DNA of 12,270 nt. It comes from CAJPQU01 sp052170475. GTDB taxonomy: Bacteria > Bacillota > Negativicutes > Selenomonadales > Selenomonadaceae. This document shows positions 1-6,357 of the stretch, in pieces. The notes under the pieces are model-generated. The model made no database searches and was not told the DNA's origin. It saw nothing but the letters and a program-made list of their open reading frames with translations. Both the position numbers and the translations under genes were made by a program. The stretch's first letter is position 1, and the number at the start of each line of letters is the position of its first letter. The stretch lies in the NCBI GenBank assembly GCA_052170475.1, contig JBQNAL010000029.1, positions 1 to 12,270 of the forward strand, in the 5' to 3' direction.

Positions 1-13
1 TGCATGAGGGACA

Positions 14-45
14 AAGTTTAACACAACAATGCGACAATTAAACTT
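14..45. repeat. Inverted repeat AAGTTTAA / TTAAACTT
   Basis: The two 8-nt arms (14-21 and 38-45) are perfect reverse complements separated by 16 nt. They lie in the AT-rich left edge, where a promoter for a gene beyond the window could sit. The arm geometry would suit a dimeric repressor, but an 8-bp match in AT-rich DNA can easily arise by chance. No known operator consensus is recognised. Confidence 0.25.
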
Positions 46-141
46 GCAATCTACCCTGAAAATTATTATCAAAAATCCCCGCGGCTCCCCCGCGCATCAC
101 ATGTTGCGCCATGTTTAGTCGTTTTTTGTCGAAATGATGCA

Positions 142-327
142 AAAAAGACAGTTGATGTACGCAACGAGGAGGAGATAAGAAAGCACCTTCCTCACCGTCG
201 CGGGGCTGTACGCCGCAAAGAGCTGGTCGAAGCTCGTCAGGGCACTGTCGTCTGCCATCGAGGCGTCGCGGGATACAGCATGGTAGGGCTTTCGGTCGCG
301 TTTATCAGGCGCGGGACGGCAAGATGA
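142..327 (+). pseudogene. Decayed rhodanese-like domain fragment
   Basis: The plus-strand frame running to the TGA at 325-327 shows three rhodanese landmarks in the right order. They are VDVRNEEE (151-174; family L/V-D-V-R-x-x-x-E), then KHLPH (181-195; family G-H-I/L-P), then VVCHRGVAGY (247-276). The last resembles the catalytic-cysteine loop C-x-x-G-x-R-G-Y of rhodanese domains found alone or at the end of CoA-disulfide reductase-like proteins. Here the loop Arg is Ala. The frame is open from base 22 but has no ATG, GTG or TTG start before the motifs. The usual N-terminal strand/helix and the C-terminal part are missing, and the stretch between HLP and VVCH is several residues short. A short frame beginning ATG at 111 (MFSRFLSK, then stop) could be a frameshifted N-terminus. 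The relic ends 19 nt before a terminator that also works on this strand. The motif match is seen directly; pseudogene status is inferred. Chance resemblance is the main alternative. Confidence 0.42.
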
Positions 328-345
328 TGGATCGCCAAGCGCCAC

Positions 346-391
346 AAAAAGGTCGCCGCTTCCTCTTGACAAGAAGCGGCGACCTTTTTTT
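346..391. terminator. Bidirectional rho-independent terminator
   Basis: A perfect 12-bp GC-rich stem (351-362 paired with 373-384, GGTCGCCGCTTC / GAAGCGGCGACC) encloses a 10-nt loop. The stem is flanked by A5 on the left and T7 on the right, so it can terminate in both directions. On the minus strand it sits 23 nt past the stop codon of the DUF4127 gene and should end that transcript. On the plus strand it follows the rhodanese relic. Confidence 0.93.
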
Positions 392-413
392 CCGATGCGC
401 TTGGCGCGCCTCC

Positions 414-2060
414 TCAGGAGGCTGCGTGACGCGCCTTGTATTCTTGGTAGCTAAAGGGACGAGGAAAGCTAAAGCGTGCCTCGAACATGCGGTTCCACGG
501 GAAGGTGACGGTGAGATAGGGAAGATCCGGGAAGGGCGGAAGATTATCCTCACAGAAGCGCTGCATGAGCTTCGTGGCACGAAACGCAGCCGCTTCCCGG
601 CGCTCGTCAAGATTCGAATACGCGCCGCTCGCGCGGAACCAGCCAAGTTGGCGCGCTACGACACCCCGAATGTTGGCCTGATAGACCCAATCGTCAAGGT
701 AGCGGCGCAAGAGGAGCTGATCGTAGGCTTCCGGCTCCATCTTCGCCGAGAGCATCCCTTGGCAGAGAACAAAGCCGGTGCTGTTCGTCGCCGTGTTCCA
801 GCCGGCATACGCCCGAAGCTGAAAGAGAAGATCCCGCGCTTTCAAGGCGTCCATGAGGGCGTTATCCGCCCCGTTGGCAAATGCGATGTCCGCGACGCAG
901 GTGGGGCCTTCTGCCACGCTCTCCGAGACCAAGTCGGCGAAGTACTTCGTCCCCTCGTGGGGCTTGCCGTCGTTGGCGCGGTCATTGGCTTCGTAGGTTT
1001 TCCCGTTGGGATTCGTATTGACGCAGAGGACGAAATCCGCATTCTTCGGCGACGCGACCAAGAGCGCCCCCGTCGCCGTGACGTGCGCTTTGATGGTGTC
1101 GGCAATCGTCTCGTCGGAATAGGACGGCACGGTGCTGCCCCCACGCCCCCAATTATATTTCACGTAGACGAAGGGCACCGTCCGCGTCCAGTCGTTGACA
1201 GCGCGGGTGAGCATCATCAGGCCGAACTCGTCGATCCCGGCCATGGCCTGAAAGCGCGACACCCCTAAATCCGCGCCGATGGCGGCAAGTTTCCGGCTCT
1301 CCATGTGGGTCTGGGAATAGGGGGCGTTGTCGTCCCGCCCAAGCGCAAAATATTGAAACGTCCCCGCACGAGTCAGGTCAATGAGCCGTTCGCTCGCGTG
1401 AAAATTCTTATTGCGGCGCGCCAGCCAATCCTCTAACGCCGCTTCGGGGATGAGCCGCTGCAAAAAGGCGTACTCTTTCTTTTCCCGTCGCGTCAACCCA
1501 TCCGTTTCCTGCTTGTCCGTGAGCGCCGTAAAGCGAAAGATGTCGCTGCCGTAGTGCGCGTAGTAGCTCGGCTCTTCCCCGCCGGAAGCCTCCGCTGAAC
1601 GCGGTGTCCGCATGATGGAGCCAAACGCGTAGAGGCGCAGCTTAGGATGCTGCGCCTTAAAGGCCGCAAAGCGCGCCAACCGCCCTTCGATCTCTTCGGT
1701 GGGGTAGGCGTGTTTGCGCGAGCCGACCAAGCTGCCGTAGAGAAGGGTATCGGTGGAGACCACGGCGATGTGCGCCGTGGGCGCTTCCTGTTCCAGCCAC
1801 GCCCAAACCGCTTCCGGATCGCCCAAGATGCCCCGCCCACCCAGAAGATCGTCCGGCGGAACCACGATGTCCCAATCCATCATGCGCAGGGTATCCGCCG
1901 TCTGCTCGTCGGAAATGGGGCGATTGTCGTGGGGGACGAAGAGTACACGCGGCTTTTCGGGATGGGGATCCACCTTTTTCGCCCATGCGGTTGAGATGCC
2001 GCAGCCAAGGCAGAAAAGTAGGGAGAGCGCCGCAACCGCCAGGAAATACCGCCCCCTCAT
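414..2060 (-). CDS. Exported DUF4127 family protein
   Basis: A 548-residue protein of the DUF4127 family, whose function is unknown. The N-terminus is a signal peptide: Arg at 2 and 4, a hydrophobic core at about 5-20, and a type I signal peptidase site after AWA (25-27). Family-like conserved blocks are visible: VLFVPHDNRPIS (39-50), STDTLLYGSLVGSRKH (102-117), GSIMRTPR (147-154), GRDDNAPYSQTHMES (241-255), GIDEFG (275-280) and YAGWNTATNSTG (418-429). These polar, acidic and His-containing blocks look like an active or ligand-binding site, but no activity is established. The ATG at 2060 has GAGGAG five nt upstream and overlaps the stop of the DUF2225 gene as ATGA, indicating translational coupling. 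The gene ends just before the strong terminator at 346-391, so it is last in its transcript. Cys20 lies in a Gly-Cys pair, but the lipobox is poor, so a lipoprotein is less likely than a soluble exported protein. Confidence 0.88.
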   Translation of the reverse strand: MRGRYFLAVAALSLLFCLGCGISTAWAKKVDPHPEKPRVLFVPHDNRPISDEQTADTLRMMDWDIVVPPDDLLGGRGILGDPEAVWAWLEQEAPTAHIAVVSTDTLLYGSLVGSRKHAYPTEEIEGRLARFAAFKAQHPKLRLYAFGSIMRTPRSAEASGGEEPSYYAHYGSDIFRFTALTDKQETDGLTRREKKEYAFLQRLIPEAALEDWLARRNKNFHASERLIDLTRAGTFQYFALGRDDNAPYSQTHMESRKLAAIGADLGVSRFQAMAGIDEFGLMMLTRAVNDWTRTVPFVYVKYNWGRGGSTVPSYSDETIADTIKAHVTATGALLVASPKNADFVLCVNTNPNGKTYEANDRANDGKPHEGTKYFADLVSESVAEGPTCVADIAFANGADNALMDALKARDLLFQLRAYAGWNTATNSTGFVLCQGMLSAKMEPEAYDQLLLRRYLDDWVYQANIRGVVARQLGWFRASGAYSNLDERREAAAFRATKLMQRFCEDNLPPFPDLPYLTVTFPWNRMFEARFSFPRPFSYQEYKARHAAS

Positions 2061-2746
2061 TTTTTCTCCTCGCGGATGTCCTGCCAGAGATCCCGCGAGC
2101 GATCATAGAGTTTTGGCTCCACGTCCCGCAGGGACTGATCGCCGATGAGACGGCTCAAGGCTTGGGTCGCCTGCTCGATGTCCCCCATGAGATAGAAGCA
2201 AGCGCCCGCCAAATAGATGGCCATGGAATCCGTCAAAGACCCGATGGGGTAGCGTTCCCGCATGACAGAATCCAAGTACGTCTCCGCCGCCTTTTGGAGA
2301 AACGGCTTTTCTTGGGCGCGTTCCTCGTCGTCTTTGCCCCCCGTGCGGTAGACCCACGCCAATTTGAGGTAAAGCCCTGCCCGATGCGCCAAGGATTCCT
2401 CCAGCATCTCCGAATAGAAAATGGCCAGCTTATAGGAGGCCACCGCTTCCGGCAAGCCGCGCTGTTCATGAAACTTAAAGCCCACTTTGCGCTTCGCTAA
2501 AAACTCGCTGAGGGTCTTCTTGTGCCGTTCCGGCATGTAGCCCAAGAAGGTCTTCTCGTCCGCCGCGTAGCCGCAATGCTCGCAGACCCATATCGTGTAA
2601 AAATACGGGTTCATGTCACGATAATGGGTGCAATAATCCCAATCTGTCTTTTCCACGATGAGCCGCGACTTCACCTTGACAATCCGGCTCGTCTGTCCGC
2701 AGACGGGACAGGTTTTCTTGACTACATACGTATGTTCATCCGCCAT
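2057..2746 (-). CDS. DUF2225 family protein (zinc ribbon plus helical repeats)
   Basis: A cytoplasmic protein of about 229 residues from the DUF2225 family, widespread in Firmicutes and of unknown function. The N-terminal half has two Cys-x-x-Cys knuckles, CPVC and CEHCGY, about 42 residues apart and probably binding one zinc. Between them is the family-typical DYCTHYRDMNPYFYTIWV segment. The rest is alpha-helical with a TPR-like look (YKLAIFYSEMLEES, LYLKLAWVYR, AIYLAGACFYLMGDIEQA), which suggests a protein-binding scaffold. Start choice: a GTG at 2755 would give three more residues, but it lies inside the Shine-Dalgarno AAGGAG (2760-2755). The ATG at 2746 sits 8 nt after that site and is preferred. 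The stop TGA overlaps the ATG of the DUF4127 gene by 4 nt. A likely promoter lies about 95 nt upstream, so this gene heads a two-gene unit, although read-through from the glycogen genes is also possible. Confidence 0.88.
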   Translation of the reverse strand: MADEHTYVVKKTCPVCGQTSRIVKVKSRLIVEKTDWDYCTHYRDMNPYFYTIWVCEHCGYAADEKTFLGYMPERHKKTLSEFLAKRKVGFKFHEQRGLPEAVASYKLAIFYSEMLEESLAHRAGLYLKLAWVYRTGGKDDEERAQEKPFLQKAAETYLDSVMRERYPIGSLTDSMAIYLAGACFYLMGDIEQATQALSRLIGDQSLRDVEPKLYDRSRDLWQDIREEKK

Positions 2747-2754
2747 ATTTTCCA

Positions 2755-2760
2755 CTCCTT
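2755..2760 (-). promoter_or_regulatory. Ribosome binding site fixing the DUF2225 start
   Basis: The minus strand reads AAGGAG followed by TGGAAAAT and then ATG (2746), an 8-nt spacer. The in-frame upstream GTG overlaps this site and therefore cannot be served by it, which decides the start. Confidence 0.75.
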
Positions 2761-2839
2761 ATCAGAGAAATCTCCGAACCGCACAGGTTTAGGGGTCTTA
2801 CAAATTCCGCCGTCAGGGGAATCCCAAGACGCCAAGAAT

Positions 2840-2869
2840 AGAATAGCACAAACGCCACAGAAAAGCCAA
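2840..2869 (-). promoter_or_regulatory. Probable sigma-A promoter for the DUF2225-DUF4127 unit
   Basis: On the minus strand TTGGCT (2869-2864) and TATTCT (2845-2840) are separated by 18 nt. The -10 box is preceded by TGC, giving an extended -10 element (TGnTATTCT). Transcription would begin near 2833 and leave a leader of roughly 85 nt before the ATG. The spacing and location in the 146-nt gap upstream of the gene support it; the -35 box is only moderate. Confidence 0.45.
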
Positions 2870-2892
2870 CCCATCCTCGCCGCCCGCCAAAT

Positions 2893-5800
2893 TCAGCGAT
2901 GATAGCGCACGCAGAGGAGCTTTAGGCGCTTGGCCAAGACAGGGTTCAAGGCCGTGTGGTGAAGCCGCCAGCGCCAATTTTGCCCGCCCACGGTGCCGGG
3001 ACGGTTCATCCTCGCCGCGCTGCCCAGTCCTAAAATATCCTGCACCGGCAAGATCACGCACCGCGCCTTCGAGGCATACGCCATCTCCACCAAGCGAACG
3101 GCCATCTCCACGCCGGACGCCTCCCGGGTAAATCCGGCATACGACGAGAGCCGCCGCCGCTCCTCTCTCGTCAATTCCTCCTCGTACCAACCGGCCACCG
3201 TATTGTTGTCGTGCGTGCCGGTATAGGCGACGGTGTTTTCCGCAAAGGCCGCCCCCAACCGGGGCGTCCCGTTGCCAAAAAGTGCAAATTGCAGTACCTT
3301 CATGCCGGGAAAGCCCCACGTCTCGCGCAGCGCTTCCACCTCGTCCGAGAGGACGCCCAGATCCTCCGCCACGAACGGAAGATCCCCGAGCGCATTCCGC
3401 AAGGCCGCGAAGAACGTATCCCCGGGTCCTTTCACCCAGCGCCCTTCGGCGGCAGTCTGCGCTCCACCGTCGATCTCCCAGTAAGCGGCCAAGCCTCGGA
3501 AATGATCGAGACGCAGGCGATCCACGCGGGTCAAGGCATGACGAAAGCGGTCGATCCACCAGCGATAGCCGGTCTTTTCGTGCGCGTCCCAATCGTACTG
3601 GGGATTGCCCCAAAGCTGCCCCGCCGCGGCGAAATAATCCGGCGGCACCCCGGCCACCTTACGGGGAGAACCATCTTCGTTCAGTTGAAAGAGCGTCGGG
3701 TGCTGCCAGACGTCGGCGCTGTCGAGCGCCAAAAAGAGCGGCATATCCCCGAGGAGCGTGATCCCCCTGCTCTTGGCATGACGGCGAAGCGCCGCCCACT
3801 GGCGGGCAAAGCAATACTGCTGGAACTTGATGTAGTCCATTTCGCGGCACACCCGGTGCCTTTGCTTCGCCATCGCCTCCGGCACGCGATGGCGAAGCTC
3901 CGCCGGCCACTCGTACCATGGACGCCCCTTCTCGCGCTGACGGGTCGCCTCGTAGAGGGCATAGTCCTCGAGCCAAGCGCTCTCCCGTTTGCAAAACACC
4001 TCGTACGCCTTCGGCGGCGCTGCGCAAAATCGCGTCCAAGCCAGCTGGAGGAGCTCTTCATGGACGGCCGCCCCCTCCGGCAGCGGATTCGCCGAGAGGG
4101 GAAGCAATTCCTCCTCCTTGAGCCAGCCCCATTCCCCGAGCCAATAGGGGGCGATGAGGCGCGGATCGCCGGCAAAAGCGGACGGCGAAGCATAGGGAGA
4201 GCCATCGTCTCTCACCGGGGCTAAGGGCAGAATCTGCCAAATCTTTTGCCCCGCCGCCGCCAAGAAGTCCACAAATTCGTACGCCACGGGGCCTAAAGTA
4301 CCCGTCCCGTAGGGGGTGGGAAGGGACGTGGGGTGAAGCAGCAGCCCCGCCGCCCTCGGGGCGTCCGCCGCCACCCGCGCCTCCTGCCATATCCCCCCGG
4401 ACAGGGGCGGCAGATGAAGGGTCAAGGATCCCTCGCGCCCGGTAAGGCGCGGCTCGTCCCCCTCTCTTCCTCCCGTCGTCAGCGCCGCGCAAAACGCCCC
4501 CGCGGAAATGTCCCCGACCGCGAGCGGTACCTCCGCCGCTTCATGGGCGCGATTGATCGCCACGACAAAGACCTCATTGGCTTCCGCCGCGCCAAAGACA
4601 TCCTGCCCCCCGCGAATCACGCGGGCGTAAGCGTAGACCGCTCCCTCCCCATGGAGGGGAATATACTCTCCCGTGGAGAGCGCGGGGTGATCCCGACGCA
4701 GGTGGATGGCACGCCGTGTCAGATCCCGCAGCGCACCATCGCCGTCCGCCCAGTCATAGGGCGCGCGATTGTAGGGATCCCGATAGCCCTCCATGCCGAT
4801 CTCATCGCCATAGTAGACAGAGGGAACCCCGGGATACGTCATCTGCCAGAGGATCGCCAGTGAAACGCGTGCCTTTCCCATCGCCGCCGCTTCTGTTGGC
4901 AGGCGATACGCCGCCCGCGCCCGCTGGGACATCCCCTCCGGCGAAGGGGCTTCGCCCAAGACGGTGAGAAGCCGCTCCACATCGTGGCTCCCCAATAGGT
5001 TCATCGAGGCGTAGAGATTGTGCGGCGGATAATTTTCCCGAAGCGACGCCAAGCGGCGCTCCGCCTCCCCGCCGTCGATCTTCCCCAGCAGAAAATCAAG
5101 CACGGCGGAGCGAAAGGGGTAATTCATCGCGCCATCGATCTCGTGTCCCGAAAAGTATGCCCGCTGCCTGCCGTAGGCCGTCTTATGCGAAGCGTCCTCC
5201 CAGACCTCGCCGATGAGTACTGCGTCCGGCGCACACGCTTTCATCTCCCGATAGAAGGCTTGCGAAAAAGCCGGCGGCAGTTCGTCGATGACGTCGAGCC
5301 GCCAGCCGCTTGCGCCCGCCGACAGCCAATGCCGCAGCACGCTGTCCGCATCTCGGATCATGAAGTCCATATAGGAAGGCTCAGTTTCTTTGACGTTCGG
5401 GAGGGTCGTCACCCCCCACCAGCTCCGATAGGCGTCGGGATAGTCCGTGAAATCGTACCAAGCGTAGTAGGGCGAATCCTTCGACTGATACGCGCCCACG
5501 CCGCTGTAACGCCCCAACCGATTGAAGTAGCGGCTGTTGCTCCCCGTGTGGCTGAACACCCCGTCGAGGAGGATGCGGATCCCCATGACCCGCGCCGCGT
5601 CGCAGAGGTCGCGAAACTCCTCCTCCGTCCCGAGCATGGGATCGATTTTTTTGTAATCGCCCGTGTCATAGCGGTGATTGCTCTCCGCCTCAAAGATGGG
5701 ATTGAGATAGAGCGCAGAAATGCCTAAGTCCGCTAAATAAGAGAGCTTGGCTCTTATCCCGGCGATGTCCCCGCCGAAAAAATCGTAGGCCAAGATCTCG

Positions 5801-6339
5801 CCCGTCGTTTCGTCCTTATAATACTGGGGCGCGTCCTGCCACGAACTGTGAAAGACCGCGCCGAGCTTCTCCGGCCAAGTGCGCCCGCCCCGAAAGAAGC
5901 GGTCGGGAAAGATCTGATACAGGACGGCGCGGCGAAACCACGCAGGCGTGTCCGCCCCCCGATCGTACACGGTGATCTGAAAGGAAGGGGGCGGCTCCTT
6001 CGCCAGCGCCCCCTCGCCCCCTAATAACGCCCCATTATTTCCGTAGTAGAGGGTCTCCCCCTCGATCGTCAGAATGAAATAATACCAAACAAGACCGCTC
6101 TCCGGGGGAAGCAGGATCGTCGCCCCTAAAAAGACCGCTCCCTCGCCCGCCGAAACAGGCGAAAGCTCGTAGATCCGCTCCCCTTCGCCGTCGCGCCAGA
6201 CGCGCACCACGCCCGCAGCCGCCTTTTTGGAAGCGACCCGGATCCCAAGCCAAAGGGGCGTACCCGCCGGGCGCGCCCCGGGCGGAAAACGATACGCTGC
6301 ATCCTGGGAATGATGCTCTACATAAAGTTCCTGCCCCAC
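2893..6339 (-). CDS. Bifunctional GH13 alpha-glucan hydrolase / GH77 4-alpha-glucanotransferase
   Basis: An 1148-residue fusion that likely trims and rearranges short or branched alpha-glucans made by the neighbouring glycogen enzymes. Residues 1-130 form a beta-rich, CBM34-like N-domain. Residues about 135-650 form a neopullulanase-type GH13 (alpha/beta)8 enzyme: YQIFPDRF (141-148), DGVFSH (259-264), GWRLDV with nucleophile Asp349, GEVWED with acid/base Glu378, and SHD with Asp453. Residues about 664-1148 form a complete MalQ-type GH77 enzyme: LLLHPTSLPTPYGTG (666-680), RLDHFRG with nucleophile Asp945, AEDLG with Glu992, and GTHDNNT with Asp1044. All catalytic residues are present in both halves and the linker is only about a dozen residues. 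The start is GTG at 6339, with GGAGG 8 nt upstream, 18 nt after the glgA stop. Similar fusions are catalogued as GlgX/4-alpha-glucanotransferase, but this GH13 half lacks the canonical GlgX layout with CBM48 and looks more like GH13_20. Debranching activity is therefore inferred. Confidence 0.93.
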   Translation of the reverse strand: MGQELYVEHHSQDAAYRFPPGARPAGTPLWLGIRVASKKAAAGVVRVWRDGEGERIYELSPVSAGEGAVFLGATILLPPESGLVWYYFILTIEGETLYYGNNGALLGGEGALAKEPPPSFQITVYDRGADTPAWFRRAVLYQIFPDRFFRGGRTWPEKLGAVFHSSWQDAPQYYKDETTGEILAYDFFGGDIAGIRAKLSYLADLGISALYLNPIFEAESNHRYDTGDYKKIDPMLGTEEEFRDLCDAARVMGIRILLDGVFSHTGSNSRYFNRLGRYSGVGAYQSKDSPYYAWYDFTDYPDAYRSWWGVTTLPNVKETEPSYMDFMIRDADSVLRHWLSAGASGWRLDVIDELPPAFSQAFYREMKACAPDAVLIGEVWEDASHKTAYGRQRAYFSGHEIDGAMNYPFRSAVLDFLLGKIDGGEAERRLASLRENYPPHNLYASMNLLGSHDVERLLTVLGEAPSPEGMSQRARAAYRLPTEAAAMGKARVSLAILWQMTYPGVPSVYYGDEIGMEGYRDPYNRAPYDWADGDGALRDLTRRAIHLRRDHPALSTGEYIPLHGEGAVYAYARVIRGGQDVFGAAEANEVFVVAINRAHEAAEVPLAVGDISAGAFCAALTTGGREGDEPRLTGREGSLTLHLPPLSGGIWQEARVAADAPRAAGLLLHPTSLPTPYGTGTLGPVAYEFVDFLAAAGQKIWQILPLAPVRDDGSPYASPSAFAGDPRLIAPYWLGEWGWLKEEELLPLSANPLPEGAAVHEELLQLAWTRFCAAPPKAYEVFCKRESAWLEDYALYEATRQREKGRPWYEWPAELRHRVPEAMAKQRHRVCREMDYIKFQQYCFARQWAALRRHAKSRGITLLGDMPLFLALDSADVWQHPTLFQLNEDGSPRKVAGVPPDYFAAAGQLWGNPQYDWDAHEKTGYRWWIDRFRHALTRVDRLRLDHFRGLAAYWEIDGGAQTAAEGRWVKGPGDTFFAALRNALGDLPFVAEDLGVLSDEVEALRETWGFPGMKVLQFALFGNGTPRLGAAFAENTVAYTGTHDNNTVAGWYEEELTREERRRLSSYAGFTREASGVEMAVRLVEMAYASKARCVILPVQDILGLGSAARMNRPGTVGGQNWRWRLHHTALNPVLAKRLKLLCVRYHR

Positions 6340-6346
6340 CCTATCG

Positions 6347-6354
6347 TCCTCCCC
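6347..6354 (-). promoter_or_regulatory. Ribosome binding site for the GTG start of the fusion gene
   Basis: The minus strand between the glgA stop and the fusion start reads GGGGAGGA, then a short spacer, then GTG at 6339. The GGAGG core is 8 nt from the GTG. No ATG is placed as well in this frame, so GTG is accepted as the start. Confidence 0.75.
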
Positions 6355-6357
6355 GCC

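Larger units (their letters stand above)
1..345. other. Left-end region without an intact gene; AT-rich edge plus rhodanese relic
   Basis: No complete gene is supported here. Bases 1-80 are clearly more AT-rich than the rest of the window, as expected for an intergenic or promoter region. They contain an 8-bp inverted repeat (14-21/38-45). They also contain a weak plus-strand promoter-like pair, TTGCAA (44-49) and TATCAA (67-72) with a 17-nt spacer, each matching consensus at only 4 of 6 positions. From about 142 to 327 the plus strand reads as a broken rhodanese domain, described separately. A short GC hairpin at 80-94 (CGCGG/CCGCG) is followed on the minus strand by GGGA and then five T residues, too weak to call a terminator. 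Confidence 0.6.

Noticed and set aside
71..94. Hairpin CGCGG/CCGCG followed on the minus strand by T residues
   Set aside because: Only a 5-bp stem, with four bases between the stem and the T run, and no gene clearly ending there.
115..372. Minus-strand reading frame of 85 codons (or 47 from the ATG at 258) with a hydrophobic C-terminal stretch
   Set aside because: The long version starts with TTG inside the terminator loop, and the ATG at 258 has no Shine-Dalgarno. It lies opposite the more convincing rhodanese relic and matches no family I know.
324..1268. Plus-strand frame of 314 codons opposite the DUF4127 gene
   Set aside because: It runs straight through the terminator and lies antisense to a gene with a signal peptide and family motifs. 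Its Arg/Pro/Gly-rich product is typical of GC-rich antisense frames.
1998..2060. Possible lipoprotein lipobox at Cys20 of the DUF4127 protein
   Set aside because: The residues before Cys20 (Cys-Leu-Gly) lack the usual Leu/Val at -3, and a good AWA signal peptidase I site follows at 25-27.
2772..2830. Short inverted repeats in the DUF2225 leader (e.g. ATTCC/GGAAT)
   Set aside because: Arms of 4-5 bp with no T tract or known riboswitch pattern; indistinguishable from chance.
3211..4224. Plus-strand frame of 337 codons opposite the GH77 half of the fusion
   Set aside because: Fully antisense to an enzyme with intact catalytic motifs, with no ribosome binding site and biased, low-complexity composition.
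5020..5727. Plus-strand frame of 235 codons opposite the GH13 half
   Set aside because: Same reasoning: a codon-bias shadow with no domain resemblance.
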